A stretch of 64,000 nucleotides of DNA from the NCBI GenBank assembly GCA_047600785.1, contig JASGKH010000002.1, positions 2,852,001-2,916,000 on the forward strand, written 5' to 3'. Each line of letters starts with the position of its first letter. Position 1 is the stretch's first letter. The notes beneath the pieces are model-generated. The model worked only from the letters and a program-made list of their open reading frames with translations. It was not told the origin of the DNA and did no database searches. Source of the stretch: Breznakibacter sp047600785. Lineage in GTDB: Bacteria > Bacteroidota > Bacteroidia > Bacteroidales > Marinilabiliaceae. The position numbers and the translations under genes are program-made. Positions 33,415 through 42,642 of this stretch are shown here, one piece after another.

Positions 33415-35991
33415 TTAAAAACTTTGGCCAATCACAAAGTGGAACTGCGACCCTCCCGCACCTGGGTAATTGGCCACGTTATCGAACCCATAGCCCCAGT
33501 CAATACCCATCAATCCAAAGATCGGCAAGTATATCCTCAAGCCCATACCCGCGGAACGGTGCATTTGAAACGGATTGTATTCCTTGAACTCGGCCCATGC
33601 ATCCCCACTTTCGGCAAATGCCAATGCATAGACTGTGGCCGAGGGCTGCAAGGTAATAGGATAACGCAACTCCAGGGTCATTTTTGAATACATGTTACCG
33701 TTGGTGGTACTGTAACCTTTGGAGTTACGGCCACGCGGTGTCAATGAGGTATTTTCATACCCTCTTAAGCCAATGGTCTCACTGCTAAATGTACTGTAAC
33801 CCGACATTCCGTCTCCACCAACGACAAATTTTTCGAACGGAGAACGAACATATTCGTTATAATATCCAAGAAAACCGGCTTCGAATTTGCCCATAACCAC
33901 CAATTTACGCTTATTGTCAAGCGGCTGGAATATTGCTCCCTTGAACTTCCATTTATGGTATTCGATGAACTGATAAAGCTCTTTTTCGCTATCGCTGACA
34001 TCGTTTCCTTTTTCAATATTGCTCGAAAGTTTTTTGAAATCTTTATCGCTCCATAGGCTATAAGGCGGTGTAAACTGAGTAGTTATTGAAAAGGTAGAAC
34101 CAGAACGAGTGTACAATGGGTTGTCGATAGAATTTCGGCTCAACGTCAAATTCAGACTCAAAACATTTGAATTTCCATCCGACAAGAAAAGCATTTCCCA
34201 ATCTTTCAAACTGTAATACTGATAACTCAATTCCGTATATATCTGGAAAAAGTCATCAGGCCAGCTTAGCCGCTTCCCATACCCGACAGACGAACCAAAT
34301 ATTTTCATATACTGGCTCGTATTTGTTTGTCCGTAGCCACTATAATAGCCGCCATAGTAATTATTGTAGTAACTGCTGCTAAGGCCCGTTTGCTTTGAAT
34401 AATAAACAGAAAGGCTTAATGAGTTGGGTTTCTTTCCTCCCAGCCAGGGTTCTGTAAAAGAGGCACTATAGGTTTGGTAATAACTCCCATTGGTTTGTGC
34501 CCTTAACGAAAGTGTTTGGCCATCGCCAGTGGGCAAGGGTCTCCATGCTTCACCGTTAAAAATATTTCTCACCGAAAAGTTGGTAAATTTCAACCCCAAA
34601 CTACCCACAAACATACCAGCTCCCCAACCTCCGCTGAGCTCAATCTGGTCGTTGGCCTTTTCCTCCAAGCTGTACACCAGATCAACAGTTCCGTCGCTTT
34701 GGTTTGGTTGAACATCGGGCGATATCTTTTCAGGATCGAAATGACCCAATTGTGCCAATTCGCGCACCGTACGGATTATCTCCGATTTACTAAACAATTC
34801 ACCCGGCTTTGTTCTGATCTCACGACGCACCACATGCTCATGGGTTTTGGTATTGCCTTTGATAATAACATTGTTGATGGATGCTTGCGGACCTTCGTAA
34901 ATCCTCATTTCCAAATCAATGGTATCTCCGACAACGCTAATCTCGGCAGGCGTGATGTTCGAAAAAAGATAACCATTGTCACTATATAGGTTTTGTACAG
35001 CATCCTCATCGGTCATCAGACGTTTTTCCAGCTGTTTCTGGTTGAACACATCGCCTTTTTTAATACGCAGCTGGCTTGCCAAAAGCTCGCTTGGATAAAT
35101 GCTATTGCCCACCCAGGTAATGTCGCCAAAATAATATTTAAGGCCTTCGTCTATTTTTATCTTAATATTGACGGTGTTGTCATCGTTCCGCGTAATAGAG
35201 TCGTACACGATGTGGGCATCCCGGTAACCCTTTTCGTTGTATTTATCGATCAGGGCGATCAAATCCTCCTTATATTTTTCCTGCACAAATTTCTTGGTCC
35301 TGAAAAAATTGTAAATCTTCCCCTTGGCATTGGTTTTCTTCATGGCCCATCCGGCTTTAAAATCGGACAGGACCTCATTTCCTTCAAAAGTCAGTTCATT
35401 CACCTTTACCTTATCCTTTTTGTCGACGGTAATTTCCAGGATCACTTGGTTTACCTTGGTCGTATCGTCTTTTTGGAACACTTTTACCTCGGTATTGTAA
35501 AAGCCTTTTTCCACAAAGTGGTCCTTAATGTATTTCTCGGCCCTGTTTACCAAATAAGGGGTGACCTGGCTTCCTTTCATCATGGCCACTTTTTCCGAAA
35601 TAGCATCTATTTCGCTCTTTTTAAGACCATAATACTTGATCTCCGACAAACGCGGTCTTTCGGTGAGCTGGATCTCGAGATAGATTTGCCGACCTTCGAT
35701 CTTCGTTGCCAAAATCTTTACGTTCGAAAATAACCCATGATCCCAATATTTTTTGATGGCCTGGGTGATTTCGTCTCCGGGCACTTGTATGGCTTGCCCG
35801 CGACGCAAGCCGGAGAGGTTCACCAATATGGCAGGATCATAGTTTTGTACGCCCGACACGGTAATGTCGGCTATCTCGTATTTTTTAGGAGTTCCCGAGT
35901 AGGTGACATTGGGCAATTCAACCTGGGCAAGAACAGAAATCGGTGCAAGAAGCAATAATACAAAAAGCGCGAAAAATAAACGGTTTTGCAT
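33415..35991 (-). CDS. bamA: Outer membrane protein assembly factor BamA
   Basis: The 858-residue protein inserts beta-barrel proteins into the outer membrane. A signal peptide (MQNRLFFALFVLLLLAPISVLAQ) is followed by POTRA domains (about 35-430; repeats such as YEIADITVSGVQNYDP and ASINNVIIKGNTKTHEHVV). A C-terminal barrel runs from about 450. The conserved lid-loop motif is GLRGYEN near residue 740, and the protein ends in phenylalanine (IGQSF), as expected for a barrel signal. The S/G/Y-rich segment around 560-580 (many Tyr and Gly) is unusual for an extracellular loop. It lies 6 bases after uppS and before the OmpH chaperones. Confidence 0.96.
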   Translation of the reverse strand: MQNRLFFALFVLLLLAPISVLAQVELPNVTYSGTPKKYEIADITVSGVQNYDPAILVNLSGLRRGQAIQVPGDEITQAIKKYWDHGLFSNVKILATKIEGRQIYLEIQLTERPRLSEIKYYGLKKSEIDAISEKVAMMKGSQVTPYLVNRAEKYIKDHFVEKGFYNTEVKVFQKDDTTKVNQVILEITVDKKDKVKVNELTFEGNEVLSDFKAGWAMKKTNAKGKIYNFFRTKKFVQEKYKEDLIALIDKYNEKGYRDAHIVYDSITRNDDNTVNIKIKIDEGLKYYFGDITWVGNSIYPSELLASQLRIKKGDVFNQKQLEKRLMTDEDAVQNLYSDNGYLFSNITPAEISVVGDTIDLEMRIYEGPQASINNVIIKGNTKTHEHVVRREIRTKPGELFSKSEIIRTVRELAQLGHFDPEKISPDVQPNQSDGTVDLVYSLEEKANDQIELSGGWGAGMFVGSLGLKFTNFSVRNIFNGEAWRPLPTGDGQTLSLRAQTNGSYYQTYSASFTEPWLGGKKPNSLSLSVYYSKQTGLSSSYYNNYYGGYYSGYGQTNTSQYMKIFGSSVGYGKRLSWPDDFFQIYTELSYQYYSLKDWEMLFLSDGNSNVLSLNLTLSRNSIDNPLYTRSGSTFSITTQFTPPYSLWSDKDFKKLSSNIEKGNDVSDSEKELYQFIEYHKWKFKGAIFQPLDNKRKLVVMGKFEAGFLGYYNEYVRSPFEKFVVGGDGMSGYSTFSSETIGLRGYENTSLTPRGRNSKGYSTTNGNMYSKMTLELRYPITLQPSATVYALAFAESGDAWAEFKEYNPFQMHRSAGMGLRIYLPIFGLMGIDWGYGFDNVANYPGAGGSQFHFVIGQSF

Positions 35992-35997
35992 CCTGAG

Positions 35998-36741
35998 TTA
36001 CTTTTTTAGTTGTTCGCTGGTCATTCCAAAACGTCTCTCTCTTCCCTGAAAATCGACCAATGCTGCATAAAAGTCTTCTTTCTTAAAATCGGGCCAAAGC
36101 ACTTGGCTGAAATACAATTCAGAATAAGCAAGCTGCCACAAAAGGAAGTTGCTTATACAATTCTCTCCACTTGTACGGATCATTAATTCAGGATCGGGCA
36201 TTCCAGCCGTGGATAAGTAAGAACTGAAAAGTGCCGTATCGATTTGTTCTTCATCAAGTTTGCCAAGACGTGTATCGGCCACAATATGCTTTACCGCATC
36301 CAGGATCTCCCATCTTGAACTGTAGCTTAACGCCAAAGTAAGCGTCAATCCCGTATTCGAGGCCGTTTGGGCAATACATTTATCAAGCTGGGCAATAACC
36401 CTCGAAGGCATATTGCTCGTACATCCAATGACGTTCAAACGTACATTGTTTTTCATTAATGTGGAAGTTTCGCTGCTAATGGTTGAAACAAGCAACGACA
36501 TTAACGCATCCACCTCGGTTTTGGGCCGGCTCCAATTTTCGGTCGAAAAAGCATAAAGGGTCAAATAACCAATTCCAAGCTCGGCCGAAGCTTCTGTGAC
36601 TTCGCGCACGGCGTTGACCCCGTGCTTGTGCCCAAAAACGCGCGAATTCCCACGTTTTTTGGCCCAGCGACCGTTCCCGTCCATGATGATCGCCACATGG
36701 ATGGGCAGCTTTTCTTTAACCAGTTGCTCCTTCAGCGACAT
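35998..36741 (-). CDS. uppS: Isoprenyl transferase (undecaprenyl diphosphate synthase)
   Basis: The 247-residue cytoplasmic enzyme builds the C55 lipid carrier for cell-wall and O-antigen synthesis. The diphosphate-binding motif HVAIIMDGNGRWAKKRG has the catalytic Asp21. TLYAFSTENWSRP and the C-terminal DPELMIRTSGENCISNF stretch with the RTSGE motif are conserved. The gene sits between the DUF6089 gene (15 bases) and bamA (6 bases), the standard Bacteroidota order linking carrier lipid and outer-membrane assembly. Confidence 0.96.
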   Translation of the reverse strand: MSLKEQLVKEKLPIHVAIIMDGNGRWAKKRGNSRVFGHKHGVNAVREVTEASAELGIGYLTLYAFSTENWSRPKTEVDALMSLLVSTISSETSTLMKNNVRLNVIGCTSNMPSRVIAQLDKCIAQTASNTGLTLTLALSYSSRWEILDAVKHIVADTRLGKLDEEQIDTALFSSYLSTAGMPDPELMIRTSGENCISNFLLWQLAYSELYFSQVLWPDFKKEDFYAALVDFQGRERRFGMTSEQLKK

Positions 36742-36756
36742 AAAACAAATATTTTC

Positions 36757-37467
36757 CTAATAACCTCCATTACAAGAACTTCGGCGTTTTAGCATATTAA
36801 ACGACACAGTAACTCCCGCAAACGAATACCAATCATTGTTGTGACTGATTTCTTTGGTCCCGAACCCGTAAGGGTCGGTTGGATCGACCGATGTGGTAGC
36901 CCCGGCATCATCTAAATCGTCAACGAATGTTTTCCTCATGGTCCACTCGGCACCAATACGCATCCATTCTGTGATTTTATATTTCACACCAAAACCGAAC
37001 GGCAAAGATAATACAAAAACCGTAGGACGCGATTCATTGCCCCCACGGTTCTCTTTTCGCTTGTAAACAATTGATGCTAAACCAACTGTAATATATGTCG
37101 TAAATACGGTATTGGATAAAAAGCGGTGGTCGTACGACAAAAAATTGAATTCGGACATGAGTGCCACATCTCCAAATTTGCGATTGAAACTGTAAGTGTC
37201 GTCCGGACCGACAGCAAAGAGCAGCCCATTTTGAGGATAACTGCCGCTCAGTCCCCCAATTGTTCCGGTGCCTTTCAATGCCCACCGATCCGATAGGGCA
37301 TAACGGGCAAATCCTCCCAATGCCAAATGTGAATTCTTAAAAGGTGTGGCAGGGTTTAGATCGCCCATGTAATACGAAGTACCTAAAAACCCTCCGAGTT
37401 CCAATCTATCTTGTGCAAAAACATTGGCAGACAGACATGCACTTAAAACAATCAACACCCTACTCAT
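36757..37467 (-). CDS. DUF6089 family outer-membrane protein
   Basis: From the ATG at 37467 (MSRVLIVLSACLSANVFAQ, a signal peptide) the product is 236 residues. It starts DRLELGGFLGTSYYMGDLNP, the hallmark of the DUF6089 barrels encoded next to uppS in Bacteroidota. Alternating strand patterns and a strand near the end (WYSFAGVTVSFNML) support an eight-stranded OmpW/OmpA-like barrel. The short cysteine-containing tail RRSSCNGGY after the last strand is unusual. The function is unknown. Longer in-frame starts up to 37599 are unlikely because they precede the signal peptide. Confidence 0.82.
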   Translation of the reverse strand: MSRVLIVLSACLSANVFAQDRLELGGFLGTSYYMGDLNPATPFKNSHLALGGFARYALSDRWALKGTGTIGGLSGSYPQNGLLFAVGPDDTYSFNRKFGDVALMSEFNFLSYDHRFLSNTVFTTYITVGLASIVYKRKENRGGNESRPTVFVLSLPFGFGVKYKITEWMRIGAEWTMRKTFVDDLDDAGATTSVDPTDPYGFGTKEISHNNDWYSFAGVTVSFNMLKRRSSCNGGY

Positions 37468-37848
37468 AATCCCTTTTAAAATGATAGGACCATATAGGCA
37501 TTTTTTCTGCGCAGAAACAGCAGAAATAGTCGAAAGCTCATTGTAGATTGAGGACCGGTTGCCAATCATTAACTTACTAGAGGTAAATAAAGTGCACAAA
37601 AATAATATTTAATCGGAATTATCAGCCATTTGCCGTACGAACACTAAAAAAAGCTCAATTAAGAATCTAGACCAAATTGACAAAAATTTATCGTACTGGA
37701 GCGCTCCGTACCACAACAAAAACAAAAGGTACTCCTTTAATCCAAAAGGCACCCCTATCCAGCTTGATTTCAACCAATTGAATGCAATTGCTTGTTATTC
37801 CAGAATAAAAACCTAAAAACCACAAACTTATTGCCCTTTTAAGTTCTT
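37468..37848. other. Intergenic stretch before the DUF6089 gene
   Basis: The stretch holds a probable nadK terminator (37719-37754) and, on the minus strand, a TATTTTTG element at 37597-37604 that could start the DUF6089-uppS-bamA transcript about 120 bases upstream of its first gene. No -33 TTTG is found at the right spacing. No gene is supported. Confidence 0.35.
37719..37754 (-). terminator. Probable terminator of nadK
   Basis: On the minus strand GGTG-CCTTT pairs with AAAGG-AGTACC around a short loop with a small bulge, followed by TTTTGTTTTTG. It separates nadK from the DUF6089-uppS-bamA part of the cluster. Confidence 0.4.
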
Positions 37849-38733
37849 TTAACTCCAATTTCGTTTGTCGATCCCCCACATTAACTTATTCCGGAGTGTA
37901 TTGTAAAAACTTTGGCCCTCGATTTCCAGCACGTTGACGCAAAAACCGGCTTTCTTAAGTACTATTTCGGTACCTTCGTCCAACACGACACTACGCGAGT
38001 CGAGAGAGGCCAGAAATTTTCCCCCACGTGCATTCACGCTTAGTTTTATTTCGATGTGGTTGGGAATAACAAACGGCCTTACGGTCAGATTATGCGGGGC
38101 AATGGGCGAAATCACAAAATTCGGCGAATTGGGATGGACAATGGGGCCTCCTACACTCAACGAATAAGCGGTAGAACCTGTGGCCGTGGCAATAATAAGC
38201 CCATCTGCCCAATATGAATTTAAAAATTCGCCATTCAGCCACGCCTGAACGGTTATCATCGACGCATTGTCCCGTTTGGTTATAGCTAATTCATTCAATG
38301 CAAAGTTCAATGGGCCAAAGTCGTTACCGGGAGTAGAAATCTCTAATAAGTCGAGTTGACGTAATTTATAACTTCCTTTAAAAATATGGGGCAACATATC
38401 AGAAATCCCCTCTTTGGATATGTCAGCCAAAAAACCAAGCCGCCCACTATTTATCCCCGCAATCGGGATGCCTAAATCACGCACATAAGTTACCGACTCC
38501 AAAAAAGCTCCATCCCCTCCAATGGACAATACCAAGTCGGTACCTTTTAATCCTTCTGTATCGATAAAAGAACCATCGAACGGCAACCTGATCCCCATCT
38601 CGTCAGCCAAGAAACGGTTAAAGGGTTTAAACACGACCAATTCACAATCGTAACGTTTCAAGCCATCCCATAATTCGATAAAACGATCCTTAAAATCTTG
38701 TCCAAACCGTTTCCCAAAAACAGCAATCTTCAT
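37849..38733 (-). CDS. nadK: NAD kinase
   Basis: The 294-residue cytoplasmic enzyme phosphorylates NAD to NADP. The GGDG motif is in LVLSIGGDGAFLES (about residue 73) and the second conserved block, NELAITKRD, follows near 170. GSTAYSLSVGGPIVHP and PIAPHNLTVRP complete the family pattern. The length is typical. It belongs to the conserved run CBS protein, (Omp85 protein), nadK, DUF6089, uppS. Confidence 0.96.
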   Translation of the reverse strand: MKIAVFGKRFGQDFKDRFIELWDGLKRYDCELVVFKPFNRFLADEMGIRLPFDGSFIDTEGLKGTDLVLSIGGDGAFLESVTYVRDLGIPIAGINSGRLGFLADISKEGISDMLPHIFKGSYKLRQLDLLEISTPGNDFGPLNFALNELAITKRDNASMITVQAWLNGEFLNSYWADGLIIATATGSTAYSLSVGGPIVHPNSPNFVISPIAPHNLTVRPFVIPNHIEIKLSVNARGGKFLASLDSRSVVLDEGTEIVLKKAGFCVNVLEIEGQSFYNTLRNKLMWGIDKRNWS

Positions 38734-38842
38734 TTACCGATGTTTTATGTATGGTAAAATTTATCATACCGCATAACAAAACGTGAAGTTGGCAAGAAAA
38801 ACGAAAAGAAAAAGCATTGAAGAAAGAAAGATAGGGCTTTGG

Positions 38843-40282
38843 TTACATTTTAAACAGCAAATTGAAAAAAAGCCCTCCCTGCCCAATGCTGTTGAATGCA
38901 TAATAGCAACTAAATGCCTTGTCGTAGAAAGTGACAAGATCAATGCCTGCCCCATATCCATACAAATATTTGTTAAGCAACTGGTTCGAGATATCTCCTT
39001 TTTGATTCCACACATATCCTGATTCATAAAACGCCCGTAGGTAGATCGTATAGTGGATCTTGGAGAATTTGCTTAGGGGAATAAAATCCCAATGCTTCAC
39101 CTTGGTGGGGACAAGCTCGTAAAGAAACCTATTTTTCAATAACGCATAAGTTGGCCCATCAGCCACATGGTATTCGTAACCGGCAATATTGTCCTTATAG
39201 CCAAACCCCAACCTGTTGAAATAAGGAACTTCGCCATTGGTCCCCCACACTCCGGTGAACTCAGTACCAAAATCAAACCGGCTACCAATTGGCTGGTAAA
39301 AATTCAACCGTCCAACTGCATTCGCATAATCGACCTCGCTTTTTGAGCCAAGCCCATATTTTGTTAAAGTAATGGATTGGAGCAAACCTTTGAGCGGGTA
39401 GACCTTACTATCGCGGGTGTCATGGGTAAACATGTAAGAAAGCTCGACAAAAGAATTCCGACGGCTATTTGAGCCTAAAAAGTTCTGATTAATTATCCTT
39501 ACCGAATCGGAGATGCTGTTTTGCTGATAGCTTACCGCAACCTGATGCCTTGAATAAAGATTGTGACGATACTGAAGATACAATTGGTTCTGGTTAGTGG
39601 AATAGAGTGTGTTCCCAGGGGTCTTTAAATAAACCGGCTTGTCGTTTATAGTAGAAACGGCCACGTGGTCAAACATGTTGTAAAGAAAAAGTACCCCCCA
39701 GCCAACCTTTCCTTTGTATTCGGGCGATTGGAACGACAAACTGAATTGGGTAGAATAGCCTGTCAGTAAACGAAATTTAACTGTTTCTTGCCTCCCCCTA
39801 AAATTATCACGACGAATATACATGCCGTAATTCATCATATCCCAATTCCCGTTTTTGATAAACGAACTTACATTTCGGTCGCTTTGCTCAAATAACGGAA
39901 ATGCCCACAAGTACCAGCGTTCTTCGACCGTTATATCAAATACCACGGTTCTGTTCGGATTGAGCACAAAATTGATATAAACAAAGTTAAAAAGAGAGGT
40001 ATTGAGCAAATTGTTTTTCGATTCTTCGGCCATCGCATCCAACCGTGCCGCATCAATCGTGTCACCTATTCCAAAGGCCAACTCCTTAATGATAATACGC
40101 TCTTTGGTTGTTTTGTTGCCCGATATTTTAATCTGCTGAACAACAACTTTCTCTGTTGCTGAATCCGGCTCCTTCGAAACCTTGTCCTTATGCGAACTGG
40201 CCATGGATATTTCGGCAAATGCGATAAAAACCAACATGCAAATGCCCCACATCATTACCCTATGCAGCCCAATCAACCCCAT
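38843..40282 (-). CDS. Omp85-family outer-membrane protein with one POTRA domain
   Basis: The 479-residue protein has a signal peptide (about 1-28, ending ISMASS). One POTRA domain covers about 45-125 (VVQQIKISGNKTTKERIII ... FDITVEERWY). A C-terminal barrel follows that aligns in style with the BamA/TamA surface-antigen domain, with a motif region YEYHVADGPTYALLKNRFLYEL. A true BamA has five POTRA domains, so this is a separate, short paralogue. It lies 12 bases downstream of the CBS gene and 109 bases upstream of nadK. Its client is unknown; assembly or secretion of particular outer-membrane proteins is inferred from the family. Confidence 0.8.
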   Translation of the reverse strand: MGLIGLHRVMMWGICMLVFIAFAEISMASSHKDKVSKEPDSATEKVVVQQIKISGNKTTKERIIIKELAFGIGDTIDAARLDAMAEESKNNLLNTSLFNFVYINFVLNPNRTVVFDITVEERWYLWAFPLFEQSDRNVSSFIKNGNWDMMNYGMYIRRDNFRGRQETVKFRLLTGYSTQFSLSFQSPEYKGKVGWGVLFLYNMFDHVAVSTINDKPVYLKTPGNTLYSTNQNQLYLQYRHNLYSRHQVAVSYQQNSISDSVRIINQNFLGSNSRRNSFVELSYMFTHDTRDSKVYPLKGLLQSITLTKYGLGSKSEVDYANAVGRLNFYQPIGSRFDFGTEFTGVWGTNGEVPYFNRLGFGYKDNIAGYEYHVADGPTYALLKNRFLYELVPTKVKHWDFIPLSKFSKIHYTIYLRAFYESGYVWNQKGDISNQLLNKYLYGYGAGIDLVTFYDKAFSCYYAFNSIGQGGLFFNLLFKM

Positions 40283-40294
40283 AAAAAGGCAAAA

Positions 40295-40960
40295 TCAAAT
40301 ATCCAAGAATCTCATCAAGGCATCGTAGTTCTTACGTGCCATCTCATCCACGCCATCCTCACCGGCAAATGTGGCCTTCATATTGTAACCATACCGATCA
40401 AACGCCCTCATCACAGGCTGTATTTCGGTACGGTTAAGCTTTATCGACACAACCAATTCACTGTTCGGAACCAATTCCCTCACATACAAACTAAGGATTT
40501 TCGCATCACTGTCTTCCACAATTCTGGCAATCTCGCTAAGCGAATAATCACGCGGCGAAACGGTCAACTCCACGATCCCGCCCGGCGTATGGGCTGCGAT
40601 CAGATCGGCCATGCGATGAAGTAAATCGGTTTGTGAGATCACTCCCAAATACTCCTTTTTTTCGTTGAGCACCGGTACTACCGATAACTTTAAACGGGAT
40701 GCGAGTTCTACCACTTCATAAATATGCTGATAATAATACACGTAAGGCTTACTTAGCGAAATGCGGTGGTTGCCCAAAGGTTCGTCTGCCCGGTTCAAAT
40801 CGTAAATATCCATGTCGGACACAAGCCCCAAGAACATTGTATTGTTCACAATCGGCAAATGCGATACCCGGAAGACTTCCATCCAGTTAAGGGCATCGAG
40901 CCCGGTATCGGAGGTCTTTAACGAGGGAATAATATCGGAAATCAAATCTTTTGCCAACAT
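40295..40960 (-). CDS. CBS-pair domain protein
   Basis: The 221-residue protein has two CBS domains in its N-terminal two-thirds (about 1-125: SLKTSDTGLDALNWMEVFRVSHLPIV, described in outline, and VVPVLNEKKEYLGVISQTDLLHRMAD). An ACT-like C-terminal part follows (GGIVELTVSPRDYSLSEIARIVEDS, in outline). Such proteins sense adenine nucleotides; the regulated partner is unknown. It is first in the minus-strand cluster and divergent from pdxJ. Confidence 0.88.
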   Translation of the reverse strand: MLAKDLISDIIPSLKTSDTGLDALNWMEVFRVSHLPIVNNTMFLGLVSDMDIYDLNRADEPLGNHRISLSKPYVYYYQHIYEVVELASRLKLSVVPVLNEKKEYLGVISQTDLLHRMADLIAAHTPGGIVELTVSPRDYSLSEIARIVEDSDAKILSLYVRELVPNSELVVSIKLNRTEIQPVMRAFDRYGYNMKATFAGEDGVDEMARKNYDALMRFLDI

Positions 40961-41108
40961 ACCAACGAATATGGAAATACTTTCTATTTTTGCCGAATTG
41001 ATTCAGGCAAATAGTACAACCATAAATTTACCTCTATTGCGACAAAGAATCAAACGTTTTGGTTGATTTTATTTGCCTTTTGACCAATTTGACTTTTCAT
41101 TACAGGTT

Positions 41109-41828
41109 ATGACGAAATTAAGTGTCAACATAAACAAAATTGCGACATTGCGCAATTCTCGCGGCGGCAATATTCCCGACGTGCTAAAAGCGGCCGTTGA
41201 TGTGCAGGCTTTCGGCGCCGACGGCGTTACCGTTCACCCACGCCCCGATGAACGCCACATCCGTTACAAAGACGTGCTGGATATCCGTGGTATCATCAAA
41301 ACCGAATTCAACATTGAAGGGTATCCAACCCCCAAATTTATCGAATTGGTTAAGACCGTAAGGCCCCATCAGGTGACCCTGGTCCCCGATTCGCCGGAAG
41401 CCATCACATCAAATGCCGGATGGGACACCATAACCCACCAATCATTTTTACAAGATGTGATCGGCGAATTTAAAGATGCGGGTATACGTACAAGCATTTT
41501 CATCGATACCGACCCGGCCCTGGTCACCGCAGCCGCACAAACAGGCACCGACAGGGTTGAGCTTTATACCGAGCCTTATGCCTCCGGCTACGAGAAAAAC
41601 CGCGAAGCCGCCGTAGCCCCATTCGTGGAAGCTGCCAACCTTGCCAAAAAGCTGGGATTGACCATCAACGCGGGACACGATCTAAACTTGCAAAACCTAA
41701 AATATTTCAACAAAAATATCCCGTTTTTAAAAGAAGTATCAATAGGACATGCGTTAATTGCCGACGCACTTTATTTCGGATTGGAACGGGCCATTGCCAT
41801 GTATAAGGAGCTGTTATTGAAGAAATAA
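41109..41828 (+). CDS. pdxJ: Pyridoxine 5'-phosphate synthase
   Basis: The 239-residue TIM-barrel enzyme joins 1-deoxy-xylulose 5-phosphate and 3-amino-2-oxopropyl phosphate to make pyridoxine phosphate. LSVNINKIATLRNSRGGN opens it; ADGVTVHPRPDERHIR, VTLVPDSPEA and GLTINAGHDLNLQNL are family motifs including active-site His/Glu residues. The ATG at 41109 (MTKLSVN) is preferred over an upstream in-frame codon at 41073. It is divergent from the CBS gene, as in other Bacteroidota, and 10 bases before the hydrolase gene. Confidence 0.96.
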   Translation: MTKLSVNINKIATLRNSRGGNIPDVLKAAVDVQAFGADGVTVHPRPDERHIRYKDVLDIRGIIKTEFNIEGYPTPKFIELVKTVRPHQVTLVPDSPEAITSNAGWDTITHQSFLQDVIGEFKDAGIRTSIFIDTDPALVTAAAQTGTDRVELYTEPYASGYEKNREAAVAPFVEAANLAKKLGLTINAGHDLNLQNLKYFNKNIPFLKEVSIGHALIADALYFGLERAIAMYKELLLKK

Positions 41829-41838
41829 TCCCGGCACA

Positions 41839-42642
41839 ATGCTCAACTTCAGGCAACTCGGGGAATCGGGCCCTAATATTGTTATCCTGCACGGTTTATA
41901 CGGCTCGTCGGACAATTGGATTACCATAGGACGCCAGTTGGCCTTACGATTCCGTGTCTATCTAATGGATCAGCGCAACCACGGCAATTCACCCCATTCT
42001 GACGAGCATAGTTATTCGTCCATGGCCGACGATCTGCTCAAATTCCTCGATTCCTACAAATTGGAGAGCATCATATTGATAGGGCACTCCATGGGAGGTA
42101 AAACAGCCATGACATTCGCGTTACAGCATCCTGAACGGGTCGAGAAACTGGTCGTGATGGATATTGCACCCAAGTCGTACGCATCGTTCAGCAATTACGG
42201 CGTTGCCACCAACAACCATCGGTTGATATTGGATACCCTTGTAAACCTGCCGATCGCCCAATGCCAAAGCCGTGAAGAAATTGACCAACTATTGGAGCCT
42301 ACCTTTCAAGATAAGGGATTGAGGCAATTTTTACTAAAAAACGTGACCCGCGACAATCAAAACCGGTATGCATGGAAGCTTAATGTGGCAGCACTTCAAC
42401 GGAATTTAGACGAGATTCTCGACGGTTTTTCAAACTCTGAACTACAGAAGCTCACGTTCAATAACCCTTGTGTGTTCGTGAGAGGAGAAAAATCGGGCTA
42501 CGTGCAAGATGATGATGTGTTGGGTATCCGCCGTATGTTCCCCAAAGCAGAACTGGTCACCATACCGTCGGCCGGGCATTGGCTTCACGCCGAACAGCCC
42601 GAACTGGTATTGAAAACTTTGGTTTATTTTCTGGAAGATTAA
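41839..42642 (+). CDS. Alpha/beta hydrolase (YbfF-like esterase)
   Basis: The 267-residue soluble protein is an alpha/beta hydrolase. The oxyanion region is ILHGLYGSSDNW (about 16-27). The nucleophile Ser is in LIGHSMGGKTAM (about 84), the acid Asp lies near 210-225, and the His is in AGHWLHAEQP close to the C-terminus (about 250). It resembles YbfF-type acyl-CoA/ester hydrolases. It is probably co-transcribed with pdxJ. Its last 4 bases overlap the convergent exonuclease gene. Confidence 0.9.
   Translation: MLNFRQLGESGPNIVILHGLYGSSDNWITIGRQLALRFRVYLMDQRNHGNSPHSDEHSYSSMADDLLKFLDSYKLESIILIGHSMGGKTAMTFALQHPERVEKLVVMDIAPKSYASFSNYGVATNNHRLILDTLVNLPIAQCQSREEIDQLLEPTFQDKGLRQFLLKNVTRDNQNRYAWKLNVAALQRNLDEILDGFSNSELQKLTFNNPCVFVRGEKSGYVQDDDVLGIRRMFPKAELVTIPSAGHWLHAEQPELVLKTLVYFLED

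Noticed and set aside
34993..35733. 246-codon open frame antisense to bamA
   Set aside because: It lies wholly within bamA, has an unlikely composition rich in F, I and H, and mirrors the codon pattern of the real gene.
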